From: Myxocyprinus asiaticus
Lineage: Eukaryota > Chordata > Actinopteri > Cypriniformes > Catostomidae
DNA length: 64,000 nucleotides
NCBI RefSeq assembly: GCF_019703515.2
Contig: NC_059379.1
Span: 26,192,880-26,256,879 of the forward strand
Reading direction: 5' to 3'
Below the pieces are notes generated by a model. The model saw only the letters and a list, made by a program, of their open reading frames with translations. It made no database searches and was not told the DNA's origin. Each line of letters begins with the position of its first letter. Position 1 is the first letter of the stretch. Below are positions 33,342-46,614 of the stretch, in pieces. Both the position numbers and the translations under genes were made by a program.

Positions 33342-35135
33342 TAATAAAATTAGTGTGTTCAAACTTTTCATTGGTTGTGAATATATCTATATATTAGCAT
33401 TAACATTGGCTAACCTGCAGATATCAGCATCAGCAGCGATTATTGAAAATCCCATATCGGTCGGCCACTCATTTCTAGCAATCAAATGGTTTACTGGAAA
33501 ACATTCTACATCACACAGAAAATCAATTTGCATCAATTCAAATGTGATCATCTTTCCCTCTAGCACTACTGATAGGCTAGCATGTTGTGCGAGCAACTTC
33601 TGAGACATGGATTCTGGGTGCTTGAAAACCAGGAAGTATTCACGTTCACATAAACAATGGTGAGCATAATTCGGAGGTTGCATTTTTGCTCTAAAATTAC
33701 ATTTTTAATCCACTGACTTTTAGGTTTAGGGTTGGGGTATGGGGGTAGGGTCAATGAAATATGCATTCCTGTTGACTAAAAATAAATAAGTCGCTTTTGG
33801 CACCACTCTGTGGACATTTCAGCCGGAAACTGGCGTTCACACATGCACGTACTTTCAACAACACTTCCAGCTTCAGCCATTGGAGGACAGTGATTCGAAT
33901 TTCAGTAAGCACATATTGATTTCAGCTTAAGAGCATTAGAACTACTGTTGTCAAATTCACAGAGTGGTCGGTCTGTAACATTTTATCCCCATGGCAAGGC
34001 TCTTAATTTTGTATAGCATTCCAAGATATATAGTGGCAGACATACAGTATCAAAATGTGGCTAGTTTGTGCATGGGCATCCGCAGCTACACAAATAAGCT
34101 AAAGCTCAAATACTTGAAGCTCATCTTTTTTGGCTCCCTGGCTGGAATGTCTGCAGCCTTCAATGATGTTTGCATATCACTTTGAGAAGGAACAGGTTTT
34201 ATTGATGAAACATGCAAAGGAAACTGCAGTGTGCGTTGACTGATCCGATACCGTGCAATCAGACCTTTCATAGTAAAAGACTGAGACCCTTTGATTGGCC
34301 AAAAGAAGCTGCCTGGAGTGTTTAAATATTTGTCTGATTTAAAAAGAGGTGATGAGTCATGATACAACAATGTAAGTTGAATGAGCGTTAACACTTTTCC
34401 CCCAAAGTGAGAATGAAAAACAAAATACATTCTCCTTGTATGCATAGCATCACAGAGTACATGTAATCCATCCAAAAGAAACCTGACTGAAATAGCCATT
34501 CTATTTTTGGCTCATCTTAGCACTTATTTTTAGAAAAGGTGGCATAAACAAAGTTAATATTGAATACGATAAGGTTATTCCATTTTGTTCATTTTTTTTT
34601 CTCTGCAGCTGTGATTCATTCAAATGTGATGACATAAGTCCAGTTATTTGTATAGTTCTTGGCAATTCCTTGTTGATGATCCACACATTCATCCCATTTA
34701 GTCCAAATTACAGACTGCTCGCTTCCCAACCCATGCATCATTATACATCTTTAGGGAATTGCTATAACTGATAACAGACTTTCTCTCTTTTTAACTTCTG
34801 AAGAAGCTGTTTTGTAAAGTAGGACATAATTAAAGAAATAACCTACAACTATAACCTATAGTTGTTCTAACTATATTACTATAATTACATATCTGTTAAC
34901 TGACTTTGTCACATTCATTCCTATTGTTACAATGTTTCGAACTAGCAACTGCAGCTTGGGCTGTCAAGCAAGATACTTACTATAATTGGTGGCATGTGGA
35001 ATTAGTTCTACACACAAGAGCATGTCAGGGACGAAAACCCAAAAAAACTTTTGAGATAAACACAGGTACATGTTGTAACTCTGGTATAAGCGGAACAATT
35101 TACTTATTGAAAATGAATGCAAATACTTGACATTA
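33339..35135. other. Non-genic stretch, nothing recognised
   Basis: Open frames of 60-137 codons, mostly minus strand, lack motifs and codon structure. No repeat boundary found apart from the possible GACCGATAT end near 33463. Confidence 0.35.
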
Positions 35136-35400
35136 GCCTAGTTTCCATCCACTTTTCGCGCTATTTTGTTATCGACAAAGTGAAAATGCGTAAAAAAATG
35201 TTTGCGAAATTTGCCGGCTTCTGCCTGTTTCCATTCAAATGGCCTTTTATCGATAAAAATGGTGTGCGTGATGACGTCATGCCTAAAAAAAAAAAAAAAA
35301 AACTTTGTCGCATAAATTTTGGTTTAGCGTAAAAGAAATCTGCCCTGAAGCCGTTTCCATTCAGAAATGTGTGTTTATCGCTAATTCACCTGTCAGATGT
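35136..35400. repeat. Degraded MITE related to the element at 46.2 kb
   Basis: CTAGTTTCCATCCACTTTTCG near 35140 and CCGTTTCCATTCAG near 35350 are variants of the TTTCCATCCA terminus of the MITE at 46222-46614. The interior shares TTTATCG and GCGCGA-type stretches. Confidence 0.4.
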
Positions 35401-38400
35401 CCCATTTTATTTTCCTCCGAGGTTTTGGTAAAATGGGGAGAGTATTGAGACAATTTATTGAAATTAACCAGCTTACTGTCATTTTAATTCACAAATAAAT
35501 GCAACCAGAAGATGAGGAATTGCAATCAAAAGGGAGCAGTTGCCCTTCTGATAGGACTAATATTGGTCCTAATGTTGCGCCTATTGCAAGTTGCCATCGG
35601 TTCCGACCCGAAAGCGAATCGTCACGGCCCTGTTCAAGCTGGAAACCTGCACCAAGTAGTGGGGGAATTTTCAGTCTTAGTATAAGGACCGTCCATCCAT
35701 GTGTATATGCTGTGTGCACAGCTATTAAAGAAACACTGATGCGGTGTAATATCAGGGTTTACATATAAGATACATTCCTGATATTCAGTAGGCTATTTTG
35801 AACAATCATTTAATCTAAAGCATCGCCATCACAACTGCATTATGTCCTGCATATTTGTCCAGCAACTTTTAACGACCAACTGAACTTGATTATCATCTAA
35901 AATTAATTTTAGCGTCATAATGCAATTTACATTTTCTGAAGAAGCTCAGCAAATGCGATCCGAGGTAAAGAGGGTTAGATTAAAAAAAAATTTAAACGTT
36001 TTAAAAGGTTCAAAAGCTCGTTTTCTGAAAGTGAACTCCGCATTGGACAAATAGTTCTGATAGTTTATAGTCTTGAAGTGTAGAAAATGTCATTCAGCCG
36101 ACTTTATTCGTCTACAGAACAGGGTACGGCTAATTTATGTTTGTGTAAAAAAAAAAAAAAAAAAAAAATGGCATATATAGGTCTAAAAATATATATTTTT
36201 GTTGTTTTTTAATTTTTTTTTTTTTTTAATTGAATGCGTTTTTCGTTTGGTAATTTAATTAATTTAATATAGGGAATTTTGCCAGCGTTGTTTCAAAAGC
36301 TAAACAATAATTTTATTGTTAGTGTTCCAAAAAAAAGCACACTGAAGCTATTATCAGATGACGTGTGAAAATGATGCCAATTTGACTTGCCTGAAGTTGG
36401 TTTCTTAACACTAAATTGACCATTTTCTAGTTCGAGTTTCAAATCCTTTGATGACAGAGTGCACTTTGCTCTGACTACCTGTCTGCCCGCTCTCTTCCAC
36501 ATCTCATGGAAGTACCGTTCGCTCCCAACCTTTAACTCGGAAATTTAATCCCGCACTGCAAGAAATCTAATCCGGTCCTGCGGGTGCTGCAGGAGTTCCG
36601 CGGCAATGTAAACCTCTACTTCCGTGGAACACAAAATGAGAATTTTTTAAGAATTGTACTGATCTTTTTTACCATGCGATAACAATTAATGGACTGAGGC
36701 TTTCGAAAAGTAGGTAGCTAAAAGAATCCAACCATAAATGTATCCAAAAAACATAATAATGTTTACGAGTTAACCAGATGGAAAAGTCAAAGATATTACT
36801 CGAATTGGCTCGAAAAAATACAGCTTTTATTCCCACTGAGACAAACCCATCAGTAAATACAATTTTAAATCGATACAACACAGACATAATATTTTAGGTA
36901 GCTTTCTATCTAATATTTTATATTAAGAAAGATAAAGTCAGTGAACAAATTTAGTTAATTTTTCCATATTTAAGCAATACAAATGACAAATGGACCAGTA
37001 TGTCAATAACCTGTAGGTTCAGTAATATGATTACCTTGTGTCTTTCCAAACTTGTATGTTTCTCTTTCTTCCATGGAACACAAAAGCTATTAAATGAATG
37101 AGAAATGAGACTGTTGAGCACAAAACAAAAAAAAACAAACAAACAAACAAAAAAAAAAAGTCAAATCTGAATAAACTGTATCCATGCAAGTCGTGCGGTA
37201 TATTTCAAGTCCTCTCTGAAACTATATAATAGCTTTCAAATTAATCATTAATTAATCATTTTTAATCATTCAGATTAAGTTTAGGTTTAGGGTTAGGTTA
37301 GGAGTTAGATTTAGGAAAAATTAGGTGATCAGGTACCAAATTTGATTGTTTAGGAATTGTGTTCATTGGTTAGTTGAATTTTCTCTATAGTAATAAAAGT
37401 CATACAATTTTGTATGAGCCAACGTAAATGATTTCTTTCGATTTTGCCATCTGATTACCTCCTACAAATTAATTCATTGTGACCTCAACATGAGACAGTA
37501 TAATGACAAAAAGTATCTAAAAAGTAATCCAAATGACCCATGCTATATTCCAAGTCTTCTTAAGCCACTATCTTAAGCCAATAGTTTTTTTTGTATGGAA
37601 CAGGCTGAAAGTTTAATCATTATTCACTGATAATCTCCAAATACAATCAAGTCAGATCATGGAGTCAGTGAGCTGAACTCAAGTATCAGATCAGTCCAGT
37701 TCATAAGTGAATCAGTACATTTGCATGCACTTTAAAAGGTTTGATTTCAGTTAAACTAAAACAATAATTTATCTTTAAAAAAAGCATATACTTTAGTCCA
37801 ACTGAAATCATACCAGTCCGATTTTTGCTTCATCCTTCATGAATACACGTTAATCAGTCAACAATTGGACCTTTGCTTTTAGTGGTTGCTTTGAAAGGCA
37901 GTGGTGATACTCAGTGTGTATATAACAGTTAATCTGCTGTCGTCCTTCCTTCATATTCGATTATGCATTGTGTCATGTATACTTGGTCAGAGAAATGAAG
38001 ACTTTAGCTCGACTATGCAAAAATCCATTCTAGCTGGATTGTACTATAACTGCGCATGTAAACTTGCTGAATAATTCAGACCTATTTCTTTAATTGGGTT
38101 AACCAATTCATTGAAAAGATCCAACTTAAAAGAACGATTTGTTCATGAACACATTCTCTAATGAATGTGCCAAGGGGAGCTCCAGCAGATGTCAAGACCA
38201 GTACAATTTTTCAAAATTTCTCCATTGGTCTTCCATGGCATAAAGACACTCATATTGGTTTGGTAAGGCAAGAGAGTGAGTAAATAATGCCTTTTCCTGT
38301 AATGGTCATCAAATATCAAATAAATCAACAAGCATTCTTTATACGTTGCTTATCGAATAGCTTCATTCTGTGGAAACATTCCAAATCCAAAGCACAAACA

Positions 38401-39945
38401 TCCATTAGTCCTGGTTTTATTGCCCTGTGACTCTAGGTTAAAATTTGCATAACAGAAATAAATGCTGCAGATTCTAGTTTGTAAAGGTCAAACAATGAGA
38501 TATGCTGGGTTTCAGATAAGGTGAATGGTGGTGTTGTTTTGGGCAATAAGTTTTACACTGCCACTGTGCATACAGCCAAATATGACAAAGTCATAAGGAG
38601 GAATAGGTACTTCATTTACAACACAACAAGTTTGTTAAAACAAAATATAAATGTGATATGGTTGAATTGTCAGCGTGTGAAAACACAGGCCTGTGGGATG
38701 TCTTTCTTTGACCGAAGGGTCAAAGGCGTGTGATGTGCAAGATGCATGTAGACATTTTGTTTGTTGCTCTCTGTTTTGTGGAGTCTCCAGTTGCTTTGCA
38801 GATCCTCCAGGGGTTTATCTTTTTGAGTTACTGCCCATAAATTCCTATGTGTTGAAGTAACAATATTGTTTTGTCTCAAGTTTTCTTGAAACTCTAACAG
38901 AGGACTCAAAGGGTTCTGCAGATGATGAATATTGCTGAAGGTTTTTAGGATGGAGTTATTTTAGGATGTGGAGTTCTCTTTGTTTTTATTAAATGCTCTA
39001 ATGGGTTACTTTGATAAAATGAGTTTGAATTGAGAAGTGAAGGCAAAAATTTTATGAGGCACCAAACCAGGAATTTAGATTTCTGTGCACACCATCCATG
39101 TCTAGATTCTAGACCCCATCTAAAGGGGCTAAATCCTTCTTGACTTCAAAATTAGGGGGTAGAGTGAGTATTGAACTGACTATATCTCACACCAAAAACA
39201 AGGAATATATAGACCAATATAGACCCAAACATCTCATATACGACTTGGGGCTGAGCCCTCCTTAAGACAAAAATCCAACAGTTACTCTTGTTGACACGCC
39301 AGCAACGTTTATAATGTACAGTTTTTTGCCACATCACTAAGAACATATTCTTTTTTTAAGAGCTTGACACTGCAATGTCACTTGACCACTTCCCCCTGCC
39401 TAGAGTGAAATACAGCTCTGACATTTCCCTCTTATCTCTGTCTCTGAATACAAACACATACAATACACACACCAACAGGCAGGCGCAAATACTGTATGGC
39501 TGCATATTGAGGGAGTTTCTCGTCAGTGGGATCCAAATTGTGAGTTTCATGCTACGGTTTATTCATTTAAAGCTTTCAATTATTAGTTTTAAATCAGGCA
39601 TGAATATTTCTGAAATAACATTTTGAATGGTCCTGTTTGCCATTTGGGTTTCTACTGGTAATGTTGTTCTCTTATAAACTGTGCTACCACACAATGATCA
39701 ACATGAAATATGGAGTTTAATTATGCAGTTGCAGGACTCAATGGCAAAACATCTGTTTCCCCGAACTGTATGAATTGTATCAAGATTGAATCTGTATTGT
39801 GTGAGGCACTGTCAATTAATTTTTACATTCATACCATGCATAGCAATACTGATTATTTGAGGGAGTATCTGGGAGTATCTGTTTTTGCTGTGGCCGTAAA
39901 GCTGTTGAGAATTATACAGTTCATGAGCACTGCATTGACAAAATT
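35401..39945. other. Long non-genic stretch
   Basis: About 4.5 kb of AT-rich DNA with poly(A)/(T) runs (36148-36170, 36215-36230) and a TTAGGTTTAGGGTTAGGTTA patch near 37280. No exon with supporting splice signals or homology was recognised. Unseen short exons or regulatory DNA of a neighbouring gene cannot be excluded by eye. Confidence 0.35.
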
Positions 39946-40462
39946 GCAGAAAGGAGTATGGTCTGACCACAACATTAATTGGGGTTAGACCAACAATCAT
40001 GCTACGGTCCAAAACATTGAGATCACATTTTTTCCCCATTCTGATGGTTGATGTGAGCATTAACTGAAGCTCCTGAGGTGAATCTGCATGATTTTATGCA
40101 CTGAACTGCTGCCACACAATTGGCTGATTATATAATTGCATGGATGATTGTTGGTGCCAGGCAGGCTGGTTTGAGTATTTCTGTAACTGCTAATCTCCTG
40201 GGATTTTCACCCACAACAGTCCCTAGAATTTACTCTAAATGGTGCCAAAAACAAAAAAACATCCAATGAGGGGCAGTTCTGCGGATGGAAACGCCTTGTT
40301 GATGAGAGAGGTCAACAGAGAACAGTCTATGGTAACTCAGATAACCACTCTGTACAATTGTGGTGAGAAAAATAGCATCAGAATGCTATTCTGCGATGCG
40401 GGTTGGTGCTGTTTTAACACACAAGGGGGACCTGCACGATATTATGCAGTAGATACTGTGTA
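39946..40462 (+). pseudogene. Tc1-like transposase fragment (internally deleted)
   Basis: From about 40160 the frame reads ARQAGLSISVTANLLGF, the first helix-turn-helix of a teleost Tc1 transposase. An added A near 40255 then shifts the frame. In the next frame follow FCGWKRLVDERGQ-like residues and TQITTLYNCGE, the second helix-turn-helix region. After about 40395 the sequence jumps to what looks like the C-terminal end (GGPARY near 40432). The whole DDE catalytic part is therefore absent. TGGTCTGACCACAACATTAA near 39960 may be the 5' end. Non-functional. Confidence 0.75.
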
Positions 40463-41215
40463 AATTGTCTTCTTTACATTCTGAATTTTTTCAGATAATG
40501 CACTAACATGCTATACACGGCCATAATATGCACCGATTACACTCTGTTATTGTAATTTACGATGACAATGATACTACTGCAAAGATGGGTGTATAAAAGA
40601 GTGTTAATGGGTAGAATACAGTCAAAAGAATGATGATAGGCATATCTTACTTTGGGCAGATGTGTGAATGACTTTTGCTGCAGAAGGCACATGAGTGAAG
40701 CAGCATATCAAACAACAGAGTGAAGGGGGCACTTAAGAGTATTTGAGTAGATTTAATTCCTTCTGTAGAATAATGAAAAAAAAAATGCATGACATGGTCT
40801 TGGAAAATGTCTCTACTTGAGCAATCATACTGATCTAGGTACATTTTTACTAGCTCACTAATAACTCTGTACGCTGATGTGTTGATGTTGACTGATCTTA
40901 ACTGACTGAATGGGAATTAGCTGTCAGCCTCAAAGTAGGTGGAGCTCCAGGTCACACCTACCGATGACGTGGACCAATGGCGGTGAGAAGGTGTTTAGCA
41001 GCTGGGAAGAAGTTTTCCTGAAAGTTCGCTGTTACAAACTACCAAAAACAAATTTAAAAACACCTTTATTTTGGCCAGATTGTTTTCTAAATGACATCAC
41101 ACCTGTTTGTTCTTTGATTTTGTAGGAATTATGCAGAAGTCTTAAAGATGTCTATTGTGGTTATCATCAGTGAAATCCTCATGGTGATCTCATAGTTATG
41201 CATCAACCAATGTTA
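40463..41215. other. Non-genic stretch, nothing recognised
   Basis: AT-rich DNA with short unrelated frames. No repeat boundaries seen. Confidence 0.35.
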
Positions 41216-42275
41216 AGCAAGGGGGTCCATTGGTGTAAGGTGCAGGAGCAGGAGGCAGAAGCCCAGGGGCCGGAGCCACAAGGGGCAGAGCCGCAGGAGT
41301 CTTAGAGGTCAGGGCAGCTGTGGGTGCAGAAGTCAAGGCACTAGGGGACTCAGGGAGCGAGGCACTATGGATCAAGGCAGCAGGGAACTCAGAGGGCTCA
41401 GGGCGCAGGGAAGTGGAGAATTCAAGGGGTAGAGCCATGGAAGACTCGAGGGGAGGAGCCATGGAAGACTCGTTTGTCGCTGGGGGCTGGACAGGCTCGT
41501 CGACAGCCACAGGGAACTGGACAGGCTCGTCGACAGCCTCAGGGAACTTGACAGGCTCGTTGACAGCCTCAGGGAACTGGACAGGCTCGTCAACAGCCTC
41601 AGGGAATGGGACAGAGTCAATGTCTGCAGGGAACAGTTCAGGCTCGTCGACAGCCACAGGGAACTGGACAAGCTCGTTGACAGCGGATCTGGGACGACTA
41701 AGGCTTCAGGCGCTGGCTTTGGGATGGCCGAGGCTTCAGGCGCTGGCTTTGGGACGGCCGAGGCTTCAGGCGCTGGCTCTGGGACAGCCGAGGCTTCAGG
41801 CGCTGGCTCTGGGATGGCCGAGGCTTCAGGCGCTGGCTCTAGGAAGGCACTGACCATGGACCGTGGCAGGCGTGGGCGCCGGCTCGTGGACCATGGCAGA
41901 CGTGGGCGTGGGTGTCGGCTCGTGGACCATGGGAGGTGTGAGCACGTCTTGTGGACCGTGGGAGGTGTGGGCGCTAGCAGGTGGACCGTGGGAGGCGTGG
42001 TTTCTGGCAGTGGCAGGCGTGGCCGCTGGCTCAAGGACCGTGGCAGGCATGGGTGCTAGCTCGTGGGCCGTGGCAGGCATGGGCGCTGGCTCGTGGAAGG
42101 CATGGGCGCTAGCACATGGGCCGTGGCAGGCATGGGCGCTGGCTTGTGGAAGGCGTGGGTGCTAGCTCATGGGCCGTGGCAGGCGTGGGCGCTGGCTTGT
42201 GGACCGTGACAGGCGTGGGTGCTGGCACGTGGGCCGTGGCAGGCATGGGCGCTGGCTCGTGGGCCACACACAGCA
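41216..42275 (-). repeat. Three consecutive 30-bp coding minisatellites (minus-strand peptides)
   Basis: 41490-41680 repeats a unit encoding AVDEPVQFPE on the minus strand. 41690-41850 encodes EASAVPEPAP and 41860-42270 encodes ATVHEPAPTP. All are 30-bp units with point changes. Block order on the minus strand (VHEP, then EASAVPEP, then the rest) parallels the plus-strand ORF at 47590-47900 (VNEP, then EASSVPEP). Both loci therefore derive from one element family in opposite orientation. Open frames on both strands are repeat by-products. Confidence 0.75.
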
Positions 42276-42824
42276 GGGAGAAAACCAACGTGGTCTCATA
42301 GTGAAAACATGACTCTATATAAATTTTTGCAAAAATTGTTATATATGTCTCCAGGTACAATTCCCTTAAGTTTTCAGGAGAAATGAACACTATAGGTGCT
42401 ACAACAACTGCATGTTTTCTTCTCTTTCACTCAAATCATGACTTTAATGGCTGATTATGACTTTATAAATACATATTTTTCTCTCTATTATTCTAACCCA
42501 GCTATTTTATATCCACACACTTTTACTCAAACAGATCTTTTGAAAAACATTACATTTTAATGCTTGTATTACAGATTCACCTACATAGATATGCAACGGT
42601 AGCCAGCTGGTATGTGATAGCTGTGCGGAATGAGTAAAAACGTACTAACCTGGCCTCAAGAGGCACACTAGCGACTGACGCTAGAGGCTGTAGCCTTTAG
42701 CCTCCTTGTTAGTGCGCTGACACCAACATGATCCAGGTTGTGGGATATGCCTTTATTCTCGAAAATGTTGACTGAATTCAACACAATGGCAGTACATAGT
42801 GACTTACTTTATAATTGTATTTAT
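42276..42824. other. Non-genic stretch with duplicated flank
   Basis: 42271-42345 (GGGCCACACACAGCAGGGAG onward) is repeated at 45331-45410. The rest, AT-rich, shows nothing recognisable. Confidence 0.45.
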
Positions 42825-43035
42825 TTATCACACATTTTGCACATATACAGTGAAATTCTTTTTTTTCACATATCCCAGCTAAGCTGGGGTCTGAGTGCTG
42901 GGTCAGCCATGATATGGCACCCCTAGAGCAGATAGGGTCAAGGGCCTTGCTCAAGGGCCCAACAGTGGCATCTTGGCAGTGCTGGGGCTTGAACCCCCAA
43001 CCTTCTGATCAGTAACCCAGAGCCTTAGCTGCTGA
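42825..43035 (-). repeat. Dispersed teleost repeat (CTTGCTCAAGGGCCCAACAG type)
   Basis: The sequence AAGGGCCTTGCTCAAGGGCC followed by CAACAGTGGC, then GCTTGAACCCCCAACCTTCT, is a high-copy non-coding repeat I recognise from many teleost genomes. It is probably the 3' part of a retroposon. Strand and family are uncertain. Confidence 0.5.
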
Positions 43036-44984
43036 GCCTCCACTGCCCCAACATTTTAATGTTTAATAAAGCACTTAAAAGTGTCATAAAAGTAGTTCAT
43101 GCAACTTGTTTGTCAAGGCATTTGATCAGTTTATATGGGATGATGAACAGAGTGCAGTTTAAGTCCTTACTCACCCTCAATTCAAATCAAATCATTTAAA
43201 AAGTCCATGAACAACACTGAAATCCAATATGGCGGCTATGTTGAAACATCATACCTCATTTGTTCTTGCATGTTTCGTGACCAAACTTCATGACATCATG
43301 TCGAAAGAACCAATGAGGAACCAGTTAATACATTTCAATGTTTGATTTTAAGGACACTATTGTTTATGTATTGTTGCAACTAAATGTCTAATATTAAACC
43401 TGGGTCCTGAAGCAAAACCAATTGAGAACCACTGATATAGAGATAAAGAGTAATCCACTCCATAACTTTGTCCATATTAGTCCATATTTGTTTATCTGTT
43501 CCAGTTTGATCTGCATGTGGGAATCATGGTCGAAAACATTGTGCCTTTTAAGAGCTAGATATGTGATATAATCTGATGTTTCTAGCGTTTGTGTAGTCAA
43601 GAGGACCTGATCAAAACATCATAAATTATTTGCAACAAAGACTAGCTTAATTGCTTTGACCGCAGACCTCTTGACTGTCCATGACTCATTTTACCCCTGT
43701 ACGTTTCTGGCAGTTCTCTCGGCTTAAGTACAATGTCCATTGCTGACCACTAGGATTAATAACAGTTGTGGCAACAAATGACTGCATGGTTCAGAGGCTT
43801 AGGTGATATTTCTTGTTGAATGCCACTTGGTTCCTTTGTGGTTGTGGCTAAATGATTCACAGTGCCAAGGAGATAATTCAACAACTGTTTTGCTCTGTTC
43901 TGTTGGTTTCTGAGTATCTCAGTGTCAAAAAGGAAACGGTTCAGAGAGGAGGCCTTAAGGTTATCATTGAAGACAAAATCATCCTACAGGTATTGGTAAA
44001 CACACATTTTATACATAAATGTTGCATTTGCCATAACTCTTTTCCAGTGGTGGGCCATGCATTTAAAGTCTAGGCCTTCAGTGTGATTCATGCCATTAAG
44101 AAAACACAGTTTCACAATGAATAAGACACCCTGTGCCTTTGGGCATCATACATTATGTCGCAGCTAACTAGTAATACCAATTGACATTTTAAAAACACAT
44201 CCACGAATGAAAGCCAGAACTTGAAACGACACTTAATGCTCAAGCAAGCCTAATTTTAACTGCAGCATGACTGTTTTGTGAAATGAAAGTCTCCCGAACA
44301 GACATTCAAGAATCATAATTTTTCATATGAATCTACCAAGGTGGTCTATAATACCTGGAAAAATCTATCTAATAATATTTGCAATTTAAATGTTGCTTGC
44401 AATAAATTATCTAATAATATTTGCGATTTAAATGTTTCTTGCAATAAATTTCGTTTCGTCAGGGTACACGGTTATGCTGCATTCCATTCAAGTTGACAGC
44501 CGACTCCTCAGACATCTTGATCTTATGCTTTTCACTCTTGAATTATGAACATTACTTAAAGCTTGATTGCGTCACTCAAGGCCAGCTAGAAGGCCTCGAC
44601 TGGGACATATCCTGAAGATCACACCCACCAAGAACAAATAAATAAATCTGATTGGCTGATGAATCTGACAGTCTGACTTTAGTTGCTATTCATTTGCACT
44701 GTTGAGGGATTCGTTGGAAATTCTGAAGGCCTGAGGGGGTGGAGCTCAGACTCGCACTGCTTCAGCTAACGAGCTCAGCTTCGGGCATGCGATTTCTGAA
44801 ACAGTTGTCACACTTTGCTTGTAAGCATCAAGGAATAAATTCTGACTGGATAAACTTTTTGTTTTTCTCTATTTGTTTGTAGATTAATTAAGAGTGGAAA
44901 GCGATTAAAAATACATAAAGGTGATTGAGAATGAAAGATAAAAATGTTGAAAAATATGTATTTATTTGGCATGATAGGCCAGGT
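43036..44984. other. Non-genic stretch
   Basis: Near 43412-43433 the inverted motif CAATTGAGAACCACTG is a typical hAT-like repeat end without a visible partner. Nothing else recognised; no exon signals. Confidence 0.35.
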
Positions 44985-45340
44985 GAGGTTTCAGGCGCTG
45001 GCTCTGGGAAGACACTGACCATGGACCATGGCAAGCGTGGGCACCGGCTCGTGGACCGTGGCAGGCGTGGGTGTCGGCTCGTGGACTGTGGGAGGCGTGG
45101 GCGCTAGCAGGTGGACCGTGGGAGGCGTGGGCGCTGGCAGTGGCAGGCGTGGCAGCTGGCTCGAGGACCGTGGCAGGCATGGGCGCTAGCTCGTGGAAGG
45201 CATGGGCGCTAGCTTGTGGGCCGTGGCAGGCGTGGGCGCTGGCTCGTGGACTGTGGCAGGCATGGGCGCTGGCTCATGGAAGGTGTGGGCGCTAGCTCGT
45301 GGGCCGTGGCAGGCGTGGGCACTGGCAGGTGGGCCACACA
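44985..45340 (-). repeat. 30-bp minisatellite, second copy
   Basis: Units of the GTGGCAGGCGTGGGCGCTGG type, the same as 41820-42270. Both flanks match the earlier locus: GGCGCTGGCTCTGGGAAG before, and the CACACAACAGGGAGAAAACC block after. This indicates duplication of the whole segment. Confidence 0.8.
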
Positions 45341-46221
45341 CAACAGGGAGAAAACCAACGTGGTCTCTTAGTGAAAACATGACTCTATATACATTTTTGC
45401 AAAAATTTTTATATATATATATGTTGGAAACTACATATCCAAAAGCAGAACTTTTGCTATGTTTTCTTATTTCCTTGAAACAGTCTGCACTAACTTTCTG
45501 CATACTGTACATAAGAGTTTCTACACATTTTACTCTGTTTTTCTGTGTAATTTCTGTACAATCGGTCACAGAGACTGTTGCACCATTATTTAAATCAATA
45601 CTTAGCAGGTAACGTTTGCAGAGCAGCTCCCTGTGCTATACTTGTAGCCAGTCCCCTCTTACTCCAGCTGCTATATCTGTCTGCATGATAGAAATAAGAT
45701 GATCTGTGTGGTGGATTGCCCATTAAAAATGTCTCTCCATGATTACAACAATATTACTATAGTAAAATCATGGTTAACTTTACCTGGATCAAACCTTTAT
45801 CCCAACTCCCTGATCTTCACCGTGGCCAAATCACTGAGAGGAAATCCACCTTTATTTAAATTCTTATTTAATAATATAAGAGGTATTAAAGAAAATATTA
45901 AGAGTGGAGACAAGAAACAGGATGGGAAAAAGAGGGACAAAAGGTGGAATTGAAAAAAGCACATCAACAACATCATTACCGGTTACACCCCACACCACTG
46001 AAGTGACAGTAGGGGTGCAGTTTGTCTTCAATTTCTGTGTTTCCACCAGACTTTTGGGGAGCAAATAGCTGCACTGTGTGGCAGGTATTTATACCTGGTG
46101 CAATAATCACTCTGGATCACTAAATAGAATGCACCTGGCACATAATATTTCTCTACTGATATGTAGTTAAAGTTTATCTTTTTATATATATAACATTTTC
46201 ATAATTTTGAGATGTTTCTAT
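45341..46221. other. Non-genic stretch
   Basis: 45341-45425 is the duplicated flank noted at 42271. The remainder has no gene or repeat that I can name. Confidence 0.4.
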
Positions 46222-46614
46222 AGCTATGTTTCGATCCACGTTTTTTTATGCACATTTTGGGAAATCGCATAAAAACTGGTGGATGGAAACACCAAGATGT
46301 GAATAAAAAATGTATACACTCGCTTGAGGTGGATACCTTTTTTAATCGATAAGAAGAAATGTGCATAAACTATGATGGAAACACATTTACCAAATAAACT
46401 TCTATAGAACATATTAGGAATAAAAGATGTGCATCAAAAAAAGTAATGTGACTGAATAACTTGTTCAGAACTGGTCTAACCAGCAGACCAACCATCACAT
46501 CTGAAATGTTGCTCAGGTCAGGCCTGGATGTAAAATGCAGCTTTATTTGCACATTGTTTTTGCAAAAATATGGTTTTTCGTATAACTATTCGCAACTTGG
46601 ATGGAAACATAGCT
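46222..46614. mobile_element. MITE with AGCTATGTTTCCATCC-type ends
   Basis: Left AGCTATGTTTCGATCCA, right on the opposite strand AGCTATGTTTCCATCCA. The 393-bp, non-coding interior has matching sub-terminal stretches. TAT occurs on both sides and may be a 3-bp target duplication, as in PIF/Harbinger elements. Confidence 0.7.

Noticed and set aside
34086..34499. 137-codon minus-strand ORF as a gene
   Set aside because: No motif, no neighbouring exons, AT-rich low-complexity context. It is the length expected by chance in a window of this size.
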